Part shown: in pieces, positions 53,440-60,893 of the stretch
How positions within the stretch are numbered: the stretch's first letter is position 1
Layout: every line of letters begins with the position of its first letter
Source of the DNA: Brevifilum sp029548365
Lineage (GTDB): Bacteria; Chloroflexota; Anaerolineae; Anaerolineales; Anaerolineaceae
Length of the DNA: 64,000 nucleotides
Assembly (NCBI GenBank): GCA_035376985.1
Contig: DAOSSA010000004.1
Location: 65,355-129,354 of the forward strand
Direction of reading: 5' to 3'
Program-made: the position numbers and the translations under genes
The notes under the pieces: generated by a model
What the model saw: the letters and a program-made list of their open reading frames with translations, nothing else
Told to the model about the DNA's origin: nothing
Database searches by the model: none

Positions 53440-53895
53440 TTTAATTGCTCCTTGTAAAATCGTTCCTGTTTTGGGTTGATACACATTCAGATTAAATATT
53501 AAAAATTGTCAACCTTATCTCACTGGGAATACTCCTACGAATGCAAGGAATCACAATTGCCAGCAAGGGAAAATGTAGAAGCCGCGTGCTATGATATTTC
53601 GATTGGTGTGACATTTCGCTCTGTTCCTGAGAAAAGGAGGAAAATTTTTTTCAGCTTTAATTTTAACTCAAATAAATGTTTAAGCAAGATCTTTTTAGAC
53701 TAATATCTAACGTTTTTATCAAAAACGAAGAGATTAAGGCGGATTAGATTGATAATATTCAGTAAAATGCATATATCATAAAAATATACTACGATTCCTA
53801 ACATGTAATTAATGCAAAAGCCTTAATCAGTACTCAGACAAATATCTAAGCGAGATTTCATGGTTAGACCAACGTCTGGCGCCACGAGGGTGGAT
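53440..53895. other. Gene-free stretch, 456 bases, A+T-rich
   Basis: It should hold the promoter of the M23/DNRLRE gene; a TTGACA on the minus strand (53512-53507) lacks a well-spaced -10 box. Only short frames without start signals are seen. Nothing else recognised. Confidence 0.5.
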
Positions 53896-54411
53896 TCAGG
53901 ATAAATAATGTTTGAAGGTGGGAATTCGTTTCATCCATTGATAAATGAAGCTGAAAAACCGTGGGCTTGTTGGAAAGGCCCGTGAGCGCCAGGCTGCTAA
54001 GCGCCCCAGAAATCTGTAGACAGGCTGATCGGCGCGGATTTGCAAACCGGCGCGCTCGATGGCGATCACCTGCCCGAAAACTTCGACCGGCGGAAAATAT
54101 CCGTCGACACGGTTACCGCGGTCGCCGCGAATCAACAGCCAGCGCTCTTTTCCCCTTTTTTGAGTCTTAATCACCCTGTGAATCAAAGGCATCCCTTCAC
54201 TGTTGACGAAAAAAACCACATCACCGAATTTGATCCTGGATAGGTTTGCAGGCGCTAAGAATAAGGTATCCCCATCGCGGATTAAGGGGTCCATGCTGTC
54301 GCCCTTGGCGGTGAAGCGCAGCGTTTTTCCGGCGCCCAACAGGTCAATGGCGACGGCAGAGAATGCCTGTGTATCACAGGAGAGGTTTTCTTTGGTAATC
54401 ACGATGGTCAA
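53896..54411 (-). CDS. S24/S26-type peptidase (signal peptidase-like)
   Basis: A 171-residue serine peptidase domain. The catalytic Ser39 lies in FTAKGDSMDPLIRDGDTLFL, matching the S26/S24 motif. The second key segment is PLIHRVIKTQKRGKERWLLIRGDRG, with His78 where bacterial type I signal peptidases have Lys, as in the archaeal/ER SipW group. There is no N-terminal membrane anchor, which is unusual for a signal peptidase and common in S24/S26 proteins of peptide-modification loci. The start is TTG 54411, with GTG 54402 as an alternative; both have weak ribosome-binding sites. A strong terminator separates it from the C25 gene upstream. It is a candidate leader peptidase for the peptide made at 59.3 kb. 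Confidence 0.78.
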   Translation of the reverse strand: MTIVITKENLSCDTQAFSAVAIDLLGAGKTLRFTAKGDSMDPLIRDGDTLFLAPANLSRIKFGDVVFFVNSEGMPLIHRVIKTQKRGKERWLLIRGDRGNRVDGYFPPVEVFGQVIAIERAGLQIRADQPVYRFLGRLAAWRSRAFPTSPRFFSFIYQWMKRIPTFKHYLS

Positions 54412-54482
54412 GTTTACCCCGTTATCGATATACCGTGAAGTGTTGAATCACTGTTGGAGCGGGGGACGGTAAACGATGCATC

Positions 54483-54519
54483 AAAAAAACAGGCCACCAG
54501 GCGGCGAGCCGGTGGCCTG
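54483..54519 (-). terminator. Strong Rho-independent terminator after the C25 peptidase gene
   Basis: Read on the minus strand, CAGGCCACC pairs with GGTGGCCTG (54519-54511 with 54498-54490), with an inner GGC/GCC. A run of seven U residues follows (54489-54483). It ends the C25 transcript before the S24/S26 peptidase gene. Confidence 0.92.
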
Positions 54520-54544
54520 AGGTATCTTCAAGGGCGATGAGTGA

Positions 54545-57500
54545 TCAGTGCACAATCAACGGCAGGTAGATGTTTGCCCCGACGCCATCGCGTTTGACGG
54601 TGATGCTGATTGTCGCCGGAGAGCTGTTTGATTTTCCGTCCTTGACCACGTATTCAAAACTATCGCTTCCGAAGTATCCCGGGTGCGGTGCATAGGTTAA
54701 TGGGGGCTCCAACGCCTGGCCCTGGCGGGGACCAGAACCGGGCGGAAGGTTTTGATACAGGTCGCCATGCGCTGGCTGCTTTGTTATGGAATAGGTCAGC
54801 GGGTCGCCATCCACATCCGAGCCGGTGAGGACAATTTCAACGGGTGTATCCATCGGGGTTTCGATGGTCTGGGGGTAGGCAACGGGCGGGTCGTTGATTG
54901 CCACCACCGTGATGGTGACGGTAGCCGTGCCAATATATATTCCATTATCATCGACCCTGTAGGTAAATTGCTCCACGCCAAACCAGTCCTTGTCAGGCGT
55001 GTAGGTGAATGACCCATCAGGGGCAAAAATTAAGGCTCCATTGGCAACATCAGTCACAAGCATTGCGGTGAGGGGGTTGCCCGGCGCAAAGCCAGAGTCA
55101 TTCTTCAAAACACCATTCAAAGGGCTGACTTCAAGCTTGAAATCTTCAGCGGTGGTATAAAAGTCATCTACCGCAGCAGGGTTGCGCGTGATCATCAAAG
55201 CCGGGTCACCAAAGAGGATATAGGTATCAAGCATATAATAGAGGCCACTCCCGCCGCTGTTCCACAGCCGGCTCAAGCCGCTTGTAACAGCCTGCCCCAG
55301 GCGATCGGCGCCGTGTTTGAAGACCGCATCAAAAAAGCCGCGGTTCAGAAAATCATGTCCGCTGGTTATCCCCTGACCGGTGGGCGACCAACTGGCGATG
55401 GCGCCTTTGTCCTGTGCCCGCACGATTGCCTCACCAAAGGCAGGCACAGCGGGGTTAATAAAATAGCCTTCATTACAGGTCATCGCCAAAAAAATCGGGT
55501 ACTTATTCTGGTTGCTCAAGTCGGGTATATCTTTGGTTCTAATAAAAACCTCTGAAGGATTTGACCTTGCAGACCATCCCTCTGTAAAGCCATGTCCATG
55601 GAAATTGACGATCAGCTTGCCCTGGTTGATGCCATTTTTCAAAGCCGCCCGCGCCTGGGCGGGATCTGTATGGGTGCTGCCAAAATACACTTTCTCCACC
55701 TGGTAGGGTGAGGGCAGGGCGTCCCTGATTAAATTATCAGAGACAAGGGCAAAATTACCACCGCTATCGGCTGAGGCCGCCACGGCGAGGACCTGCATCG
55801 ACCAATCGTCCACAGAGTGATCCTGCTCGTAAGCGATGATTTTTGACACCATGATTTCAGCCTCTGCAATGTCGTTAGCAGGCAAACGCCCCAGCATCAT
55901 TTGAGGGTTTGTTTTAGGCCCAGAGAAAGCCACATAGCGGTTATCTACCGCGGTCTCCCCGGTCCAGGGGTCAACCATCGCCAGGAAGGGCGGAATGAGG
56001 CTGGGCGGGCTTGTACTGAGGTAATTTTTGGGGTCGTAATGCCCGTCACCAAACAGGAGCACATAGGCGGGCGCGGGCGGTTCCCAACTCTCATACGCAA
56101 AGGCAAGAAAAGCCTGGATGGCGCTCACATCGGTCACGCCATAGCCGAACTCATCATAAATATCCTGGATGTCGACCAGGGCTGTCACCAGTCCCTGATC
56201 CGCGCGATGTGCAGCGAGCCTTTCAGCCTGTTCCCATAAAGCCGGGGGGGCAATCAGGATATAATCCGTCCTATTTTCGGTTGACCCCAGATTAGAGGGC
56301 GTATCCTCAATAATCCTTGTTGAGGATAGCGTCGTAATTGCTGAATTTGTCCCGACCCAATAATCCTTCATTGCAAGTTCCTCATCTGCGAAAGTCATTG
56401 TGTAGGTCGGTCCGTCTGCCACAATGACCAGGCTGTTCCTGTTAATTTCTGCTACTTCAATGGGATCGCTGACATCATAGGCTAAGATTGACTCCGAACT
56501 AAAGCCTGAAACTTTGAACGCCGAGGGCTCGATGGTTTCATATGAAAAAATCAGTTGATCTTCGTCAGACGGGACGGAAAAAGTGCTCGAATACCGAATT
56601 TTCGCCCAATCCATTAAAACAAAATCTGCCGTTGCTCCTGTGTCCAGGGGCAGGTAAACGCTCAAGGTATTAAGGCCAGCTTGCAGAATTCCTGCAGGGA
56701 TTTCTGCTTCCACAAATCCATCATCCGCCCAGGTTAAATCATCCCATTTCACGTCCGCGACCGTTGTGCCATTTAAGTTGATAATTGCGTGATGATCCGG
56801 GTTATACGCTGTGTTTGACAGGCCTCCAAAAAGAGCAATTTGCAGTGAGCCTGCTCCATCATACGGTTCTTCGAGAAAGAAATTATGAGACCAGGTTACA
56901 GGCGCGGGATAAGCATAAATTCTATCCCAATAAAAACGCTCAAACGCATCATCTCCAGGCAGGTCGCTCCTGTAAATGTGGTTTTCCTCCAAAAGCACGT
57001 TATTCGAGTAATGGGTCGCCAGTGTCCCAATGGAGGCGCTATCACGAACTTCCATTCTGAGACCGGATTCGCGTCCATAGGTCAACCAGTAGGCGTTGTT
57101 GGCTGTGTATTTACTATCGATCGCCTCTCCATAGAAAATAATATCATCCGTTTCATCGAAAACGCCATCACTTTCCCCGCTCACTTGGATGGCGATTTCT
57201 TCACCCTGGTAAAACATCTGCAGGGTCTGAGGGTTGAGCGTTACCACTGGCAGCCCGGCTGCAGCCAATTCGGCGTAAGTCAACCGATACATGCCTTCTT
57301 CCTGAACACTGATGCGCCAGCCCGGGGTGGGGGGCTCCCAGGGGAGTGCGCCTGCGCCGAGCTGGTTTTGCTGGCTGGCAGACTCGCTTTGCAGCCGTTC
57401 TGCCGGCTGCGGGCTTTCCCGCCAGGCCTGAGCTTCAGCGTAATTCAACAAATTTGACTGGAAAAAGTCTTCATAAACGCTTGATTCTGGGTTTACAGCG

Positions 57501-58147
57501 CTGCGCATCACCCCTGGTTGACCATCAAAGCGAATTTTGATGTGTACACTTTCATAAACGATGAGGACGTTCTTTGCGGGATCGTACTGCAGCGGGGTGA
57601 TCCCCACCCCGACAAGGCGCTGCTGGCGCAGCCTTCCATCAACGGTGATCTCAGCCAATTGCCCGGGATAGATTTCAGAACCCGCGTAAATTTCAGGGTC
57701 GGGATCAATCACATGCACGAGATTGACAGCGTCCATACCCGACGCGAAATCGTCGATCTGGGTGAGCAGGGTGGCAGCCGGCAACACCGGGGCGGATAAC
57801 TCGACTTTGTGAGACCTGCCCGGGATCACCTCAATCGTAAGCTCAGCGCCAAAGGGCGCGCCGATCGATTGGGAGGAAAAGGGGAGCATCGGAGCGCCCT
57901 GCTGACCGATATTGGACCAGCCGGGAAGGTCCAATCGGGTATAAAGATCACCGTCGACGTCGACAACTTCGTGTTGCAGGGACTGCCAGGGCACGCTGAC
58001 GGTAAATTCCACCCCGTGATCGCTGGATGAGATCAGATTGATCGGATCCGATGAATCCATCGCGGCGCTGACCGATGGGCGGACAGGGTTTAACAGGAAT
58101 ACGAGGGTGATGATTACCAGTAAAAAGTTGTTCAATCTTTGTTGCAT
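54545..58147 (-). CDS. Secreted gingipain-like cysteine peptidase (C25) with two Ig-like repeats
   Basis: A 1200-residue secreted protein. A signal peptide (FLLVIITLVFLLNPVRPSVSA) precedes a propeptide-like region. The C25 catalytic domain is about residues 630-985, with YVLLFGDGHYDPKNY, the catalytic His in IVNFHGHGFTEGW and the catalytic Cys in IFLAMTCNEGYF. Two cadherin/Big_9-like repeats follow (ending FTYRVDDNGIYIGTATVTITV and DSFEYVVKDGKSNSSPATISITV). The chain ends GANIYLPLIVH. There is no type IX secretion C-terminal domain, as expected outside Bacteroidota. ATG follows aagga by eight bases. It lies just downstream of the peptide cluster, 82 bases after the kinase-like gene, so co-transcription is possible. 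Confidence 0.88.
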   Translation of the reverse strand: MQQRLNNFLLVIITLVFLLNPVRPSVSAAMDSSDPINLISSSDHGVEFTVSVPWQSLQHEVVDVDGDLYTRLDLPGWSNIGQQGAPMLPFSSQSIGAPFGAELTIEVIPGRSHKVELSAPVLPAATLLTQIDDFASGMDAVNLVHVIDPDPEIYAGSEIYPGQLAEITVDGRLRQQRLVGVGITPLQYDPAKNVLIVYESVHIKIRFDGQPGVMRSAVNPESSVYEDFFQSNLLNYAEAQAWRESPQPAERLQSESASQQNQLGAGALPWEPPTPGWRISVQEEGMYRLTYAELAAAGLPVVTLNPQTLQMFYQGEEIAIQVSGESDGVFDETDDIIFYGEAIDSKYTANNAYWLTYGRESGLRMEVRDSASIGTLATHYSNNVLLEENHIYRSDLPGDDAFERFYWDRIYAYPAPVTWSHNFFLEEPYDGAGSLQIALFGGLSNTAYNPDHHAIINLNGTTVADVKWDDLTWADDGFVEAEIPAGILQAGLNTLSVYLPLDTGATADFVLMDWAKIRYSSTFSVPSDEDQLIFSYETIEPSAFKVSGFSSESILAYDVSDPIEVAEINRNSLVIVADGPTYTMTFADEELAMKDYWVGTNSAITTLSSTRIIEDTPSNLGSTENRTDYILIAPPALWEQAERLAAHRADQGLVTALVDIQDIYDEFGYGVTDVSAIQAFLAFAYESWEPPAPAYVLLFGDGHYDPKNYLSTSPPSLIPPFLAMVDPWTGETAVDNRYVAFSGPKTNPQMMLGRLPANDIAEAEIMVSKIIAYEQDHSVDDWSMQVLAVAASADSGGNFALVSDNLIRDALPSPYQVEKVYFGSTHTDPAQARAALKNGINQGKLIVNFHGHGFTEGWSARSNPSEVFIRTKDIPDLSNQNKYPIFLAMTCNEGYFINPAVPAFGEAIVRAQDKGAIASWSPTGQGITSGHDFLNRGFFDAVFKHGADRLGQAVTSGLSRLWNSGGSGLYYMLDTYILFGDPALMITRNPAAVDDFYTTAEDFKLEVSPLNGVLKNDSGFAPGNPLTAMLVTDVANGALIFAPDGSFTYTPDKDWFGVEQFTYRVDDNGIYIGTATVTITVVAINDPPVAYPQTIETPMDTPVEIVLTGSDVDGDPLTYSITKQPAHGDLYQNLPPGSGPRQGQALEPPLTYAPHPGYFGSDSFEYVVKDGKSNSSPATISITVKRDGVGANIYLPLIVH

Positions 58148-58229
58148 CGGAGGCTTCCTTTTCGTTTTATTCTACAGAAAAATCTCGAACTGCCAGTCCT
58201 GATAACAAGCTGGACCCAAGTATATATAA

Positions 58230-59120
58230 TTATATTTGCTGATCAAAAATTTGAGAAGAAAGGTCAGACCCTAAAACGGGATTGATCGTAAACATGGGGA
58301 TGGTGCTCGCCAGCAGCGACAGGCGATCGAGGATCAACGGCAGCTTCTCTGGCAGGTAATAGGGGATGAAAGCGGTTTGCAATACGCGCTGGACGCCTTC
58401 TGAAGGGGTGATCGGATGCACCCCCGGTGCCAGGCTACGGTCGACAAAAAAGACTTTTTTCAGCGGAACCCCTTCAGGAGAACAGCGGTCTTCATGCTCG
58501 TGCCAAGGTGTGCCGAAGATCCAAAACTGGCCTGATAAGTAGCGTAAAATGACCTGGTCTTCACCCATAATGGTCGTACCGGTCTGACCTGCAATGTGTG
58601 TAACAAGAGTCGATTTACCTGCTCCTGAGGATCCAATGAAACAAAGTCCCTGCGATTCAACTATTACACCTGCCGCGTGCAAAACCAGGTCACCGAAATT
58701 TGCCAGCCAGTTTACAGCAATCCGAATATCGATGCTCGCCAGTGGATAGATTTCTTTACCTTTGACTAATGAAAAATCGAAGGCGATTACCCCTTTATGG
58801 AAGTTATTTTCAATGTATACAAGTTTTGGAGGAGACTGACGAGGAGAAACAAACACAAAATCGCCTTTTTCATCAAGCCATAATTCCCAAATTTTGGTAC
58901 GACAGACCGGTTTGGTAAAACCACGGTTGAGGATTTGTTCATCATGTTTGATTTCCAGGAACAATTCATCCTGAGTTGATGGATGAGTTACGCCAAGCAG
59001 GGAATTTTCGGTTAAGAACTTGTTAAAAATACGAGGGACAGTAATCTGTACATCACTGCCTCTCGTATCAATTACAAATCTTAGCGATGCAATGCTCAAC
59101 GTCAGAATATCATTAATCAT
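58230..59120 (-). CDS. HPr kinase-like ATPase (candidate peptide kinase)
   Basis: A 296-residue protein resembling the HprK-like proteins that accompany PqqD in RiPP clusters rather than true HPr kinases of sugar control. The P-loop FIGSSGAGKST (about 161-171) is preceded by LVLHAAGVIVESQGL. MGEDQVILRY and IFGTPWHEHEDRCSPEGVPLKKVFFVD follow and are typical of the group. The N-terminal 130 residues form a separate strand-rich domain of unknown role. In lasso peptide clusters related kinases phosphorylate the precursor peptide, so a similar role on the peptide encoded 102 bases upstream is plausible. There is no clear ribosome-binding site, suggesting low or coupled expression. Confidence 0.82.
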   Translation of the reverse strand: MINDILTLSIASLRFVIDTRGSDVQITVPRIFNKFLTENSLLGVTHPSTQDELFLEIKHDEQILNRGFTKPVCRTKIWELWLDEKGDFVFVSPRQSPPKLVYIENNFHKGVIAFDFSLVKGKEIYPLASIDIRIAVNWLANFGDLVLHAAGVIVESQGLCFIGSSGAGKSTLVTHIAGQTGTTIMGEDQVILRYLSGQFWIFGTPWHEHEDRCSPEGVPLKKVFFVDRSLAPGVHPITPSEGVQRVLQTAFIPYYLPEKLPLILDRLSLLASTIPMFTINPVLGSDLSSQIFDQQI

Positions 59121-59222
59121 TATTTAGGGTATGAAGAATATATCCGACTTAGCTGCCATCCGGTCTATAGGGACAATCCTGATTTAAATTCATCAAAGAA
59201 TATAAAATACCTGCGGATTGCC

Positions 59223-59384
59223 TTACTGCTGAGTATAGCCATAACAGTTTGTTATACTGCAAGGAACAGGTCCATCTTTAGGGTCCATAACAGATGGACT
59301 TTGATTACAAACTGCTAAAATCGCGTTCTTAATTTCTAACTTTACTTTTTTAACTTGGGGCGCTGCATAGGTCTTCTTATTCAT
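59223..59384 (-). CDS. Candidate RiPP precursor peptide, 53 residues
   Basis: ATG 59384 overlaps the stop of the radical SAM gene by eight bases (ATGAATAA), with ggagg about 12 bases upstream, so it is translationally coupled. The peptide starts MNKKTYAAPQV, followed by a Lys/Val-rich stretch and NAILAVC. The second half reads NQSPSVMDPKDGPVP and then CSITNCYGYTQQ. Cysteines are at 26, 42 and 47. The Y-x-x-P-x-V motif near the N-terminus is like leader motifs read by PqqD-type recognition domains. The Cys/Tyr/Asn/Gly-rich C-terminus looks like a core. Its place between a radical SAM and a kinase-like gene fits a substrate. The cleavage site and the modification are unknown. Confidence 0.75.
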   Translation of the reverse strand: MNKKTYAAPQVKKVKLEIKNAILAVCNQSPSVMDPKDGPVPCSITNCYGYTQQ

Positions 59385-60504
59385 AATTCTCGATAACCTC
59401 CATCATTTGACGATTTTTGATATCAATTGCATTCTTACTGCGTAATAAACCATGTTCACAGGTAAATTCTACCACAGATTCAAAATCATGGTGAACTGCC
59501 AATGACCAGCCCGGGCAGTGGGAGCAGAGGATATTGGTGGTGCAGGACTGGCACTTGCTGACCGTGTTTCTTTTCATTTGGCGCAGTTTGTCAAGCGCTT
59601 CCCAGGCTTCGATCAGCGGCATTTCAAGTAAATTGTAGGCGGGTTGGCGAACCATGATACAGATGCTCATGCGACCCTCGCTGTCCACGTGAAAATTACG
59701 CAGTCCGGCTCCGCAGGAGAAAACGCGTGCGTCACGGGTTTTTAAATCCTTCAAGCGCTCAAGTTCATCAATGACTGCATCCGCTCTATCGGTATCCTGG
59801 CTGTCGAAGTCGACCAAGGTCTCCAGGGGCAGTTGCACTGCGCGGGGGAATTTGTCCTTACCATCGATGCGCGGCCACAGCAGGCCGTCATAGCGAAATT
59901 TGACGCCCAGGCTTTCGGCGATTGCTTTCATTGGCTCCAATTCGTGGGCGTTGAGGGTCATCAATTCGGACTTCAAGCTCAGTGGCAGACCGGCTTCCAA
60001 AATTTGCTCGATCGCCCGGTAACACCTTGCATAGGAACCCGGATGGCGGGTGACCCGTTCAAATACCGGGGCAGTGGCGCCGTAGATGGAAATATCGATG
60101 CTGTAAGGGCGGATGTCGATCAGCAGGCGCAGGATCTCATCAGAGAGCAGGGTACCATTGGTAAACAAGATCACCAGCAGGCCTTTTTGGCGGGCATAGG
60201 TGTAGATCTCTGCGAAATCCGGGCGCAGGAGCGGCTCGCCGCCGGTGAGGGTCAGGAAAAGCACCCCGGCTGCGGCCATGTCATCGATGACCCGCTTGAC
60301 CTGGGCGGTGGTCAATTCGCGCTGACGGGCGACAGGGTCGTTGGCGGGCTGGTTGATGTAACAGTGGGCGCAGTTCAGATTGCAGCGGCTGGTGAGTTCC
60401 AGCGAAACGCTGAGCGGGAAGCGTCCACCCGCCAGCGGGGCTACGAGCTGCGCCGCCCACGCTTCCATGTCCAGAGTTGGATCCAAGTGACAGTCCATAC
60501 TCAT
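59377..60504 (-). CDS. Radical SAM enzyme with SPASM domain (peptide maturase)
   Basis: A 375-residue enzyme. The radical SAM motif is SRCNLNCAHCYI, with Cys41, Cys45 and Cys48 binding the cluster that cleaves S-adenosylmethionine. LTLTGGEPLL (about 85-93) holds the methionine moiety. The C-terminal SPASM-type domain has seven cysteines (264, 282, 318, 321, 327, 330, 349) in VFSCGAG, SICIM, KCQSCTTNILCSHCPGW and FTCEHG, enough for auxiliary clusters. Such enzymes install thioether or carbon-carbon crosslinks in ribosomal peptides; which bond is made here cannot be told. Its ATG overlaps the pqqD-like stop by four bases (ATGA), and its stop overlaps the precursor start by eight. Confidence 0.92.
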   Translation of the reverse strand: MSMDCHLDPTLDMEAWAAQLVAPLAGGRFPLSVSLELTSRCNLNCAHCYINQPANDPVARQRELTTAQVKRVIDDMAAAGVLFLTLTGGEPLLRPDFAEIYTYARQKGLLVILFTNGTLLSDEILRLLIDIRPYSIDISIYGATAPVFERVTRHPGSYARCYRAIEQILEAGLPLSLKSELMTLNAHELEPMKAIAESLGVKFRYDGLLWPRIDGKDKFPRAVQLPLETLVDFDSQDTDRADAVIDELERLKDLKTRDARVFSCGAGLRNFHVDSEGRMSICIMVRQPAYNLLEMPLIEAWEALDKLRQMKRNTVSKCQSCTTNILCSHCPGWSLAVHHDFESVVEFTCEHGLLRSKNAIDIKNRQMMEVIENYE

Positions 60505-60791
60505 ACCTCTGCGACCGCGCCGATGTGCAACAAAGCTTCCACGAAACTGGCCAGGTCTGTTCTCACCGCCTCAGCGTCAATCTCATATTCTGCCAGGATG
60601 GCCTCTTCCAGCTCGGTATGCGACCTGGGGCTTTCCAGTTGTTCCCAGATGAAAGCGCCCAGCTCGTTCAGGGTGTAGATGCTGTCCAGTTCGGCGACAT
60701 TTTGGCGAATGGGCACGAGCACCATCTCTTCCACGATGTGGCGAAAGACAAAATTTTCATTGCGCGTCAGCGTGCTGTTGTGTAATTTCAA
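60501..60791 (-). CDS. PqqD-like RiPP recognition protein
   Basis: A 96-residue winged-helix PqqD-family protein, the recognition element that holds the leader of a ribosomal peptide for its modifying enzyme. Features include FVFRHIVEEMVLVPIRQNVAELDSIYTLNELGAFIWEQL (strands then helix, with the conserved N-x-x-G/IW) and HTELEEAILAEYEIDAEAVRTDLASFVEALLHIGAV. The start is TTG 60791 with ggagg four bases upstream. The gene is first of the coupled trio with the radical SAM gene and the 53-residue peptide gene. A long inverted repeat lies between it and the upstream surface-protein gene. Confidence 0.9.
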   Translation of the reverse strand: MKLHNSTLTRNENFVFRHIVEEMVLVPIRQNVAELDSIYTLNELGAFIWEQLESPRSHTELEEAILAEYEIDAEAVRTDLASFVEALLHIGAVAEV

Positions 60792-60821
60792 TCAACCTCC
60801 AAGTTTTGATCGCCAGGCGCC

Positions 60822-60868
60822 TGAATTGCGGGTGATGCCGGGCTGTGCAGCACTGAACCCGCAATTCA
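60822..60868. promoter_or_regulatory. 12-bp perfect inverted repeat with 23-base loop ahead of the RiPP operon
   Basis: TGAATTGCGGGT (60822-60833) and ACCCGCAATTCA (60857-60868); the loop itself contains GCTG-TG-CAGC. No U tract follows on the minus strand, so it is not a classical terminator. It may be a processing or attenuation site between the surface-protein gene and the pqqD-like gene. Confidence 0.6.
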
Positions 60869-60893
60869 AGGCCTGCTTACAGGGTCTGAGCGT

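Noticed and set aside
53506..53703. 65-codon plus-strand frame in the gap before the M23/DNRLRE gene
   Set aside because: No start signal, no family features, and it overlaps the likely promoter region of the minus-strand gene.
58230..59120. True HPr kinase/phosphorylase of carbon catabolite control
   Set aside because: The P-loop is present, but the flanking motifs and the PqqD/radical SAM neighbours fit the RiPP-associated HprK-like group; no HPr gene is nearby.
59377..60791. PQQ biosynthesis (PqqD and PqqE)
   Set aside because: No pqqA-type precursor with the Glu-x3-Tyr motif and no pqqB or pqqC genes; the adjacent peptide has a different composition.
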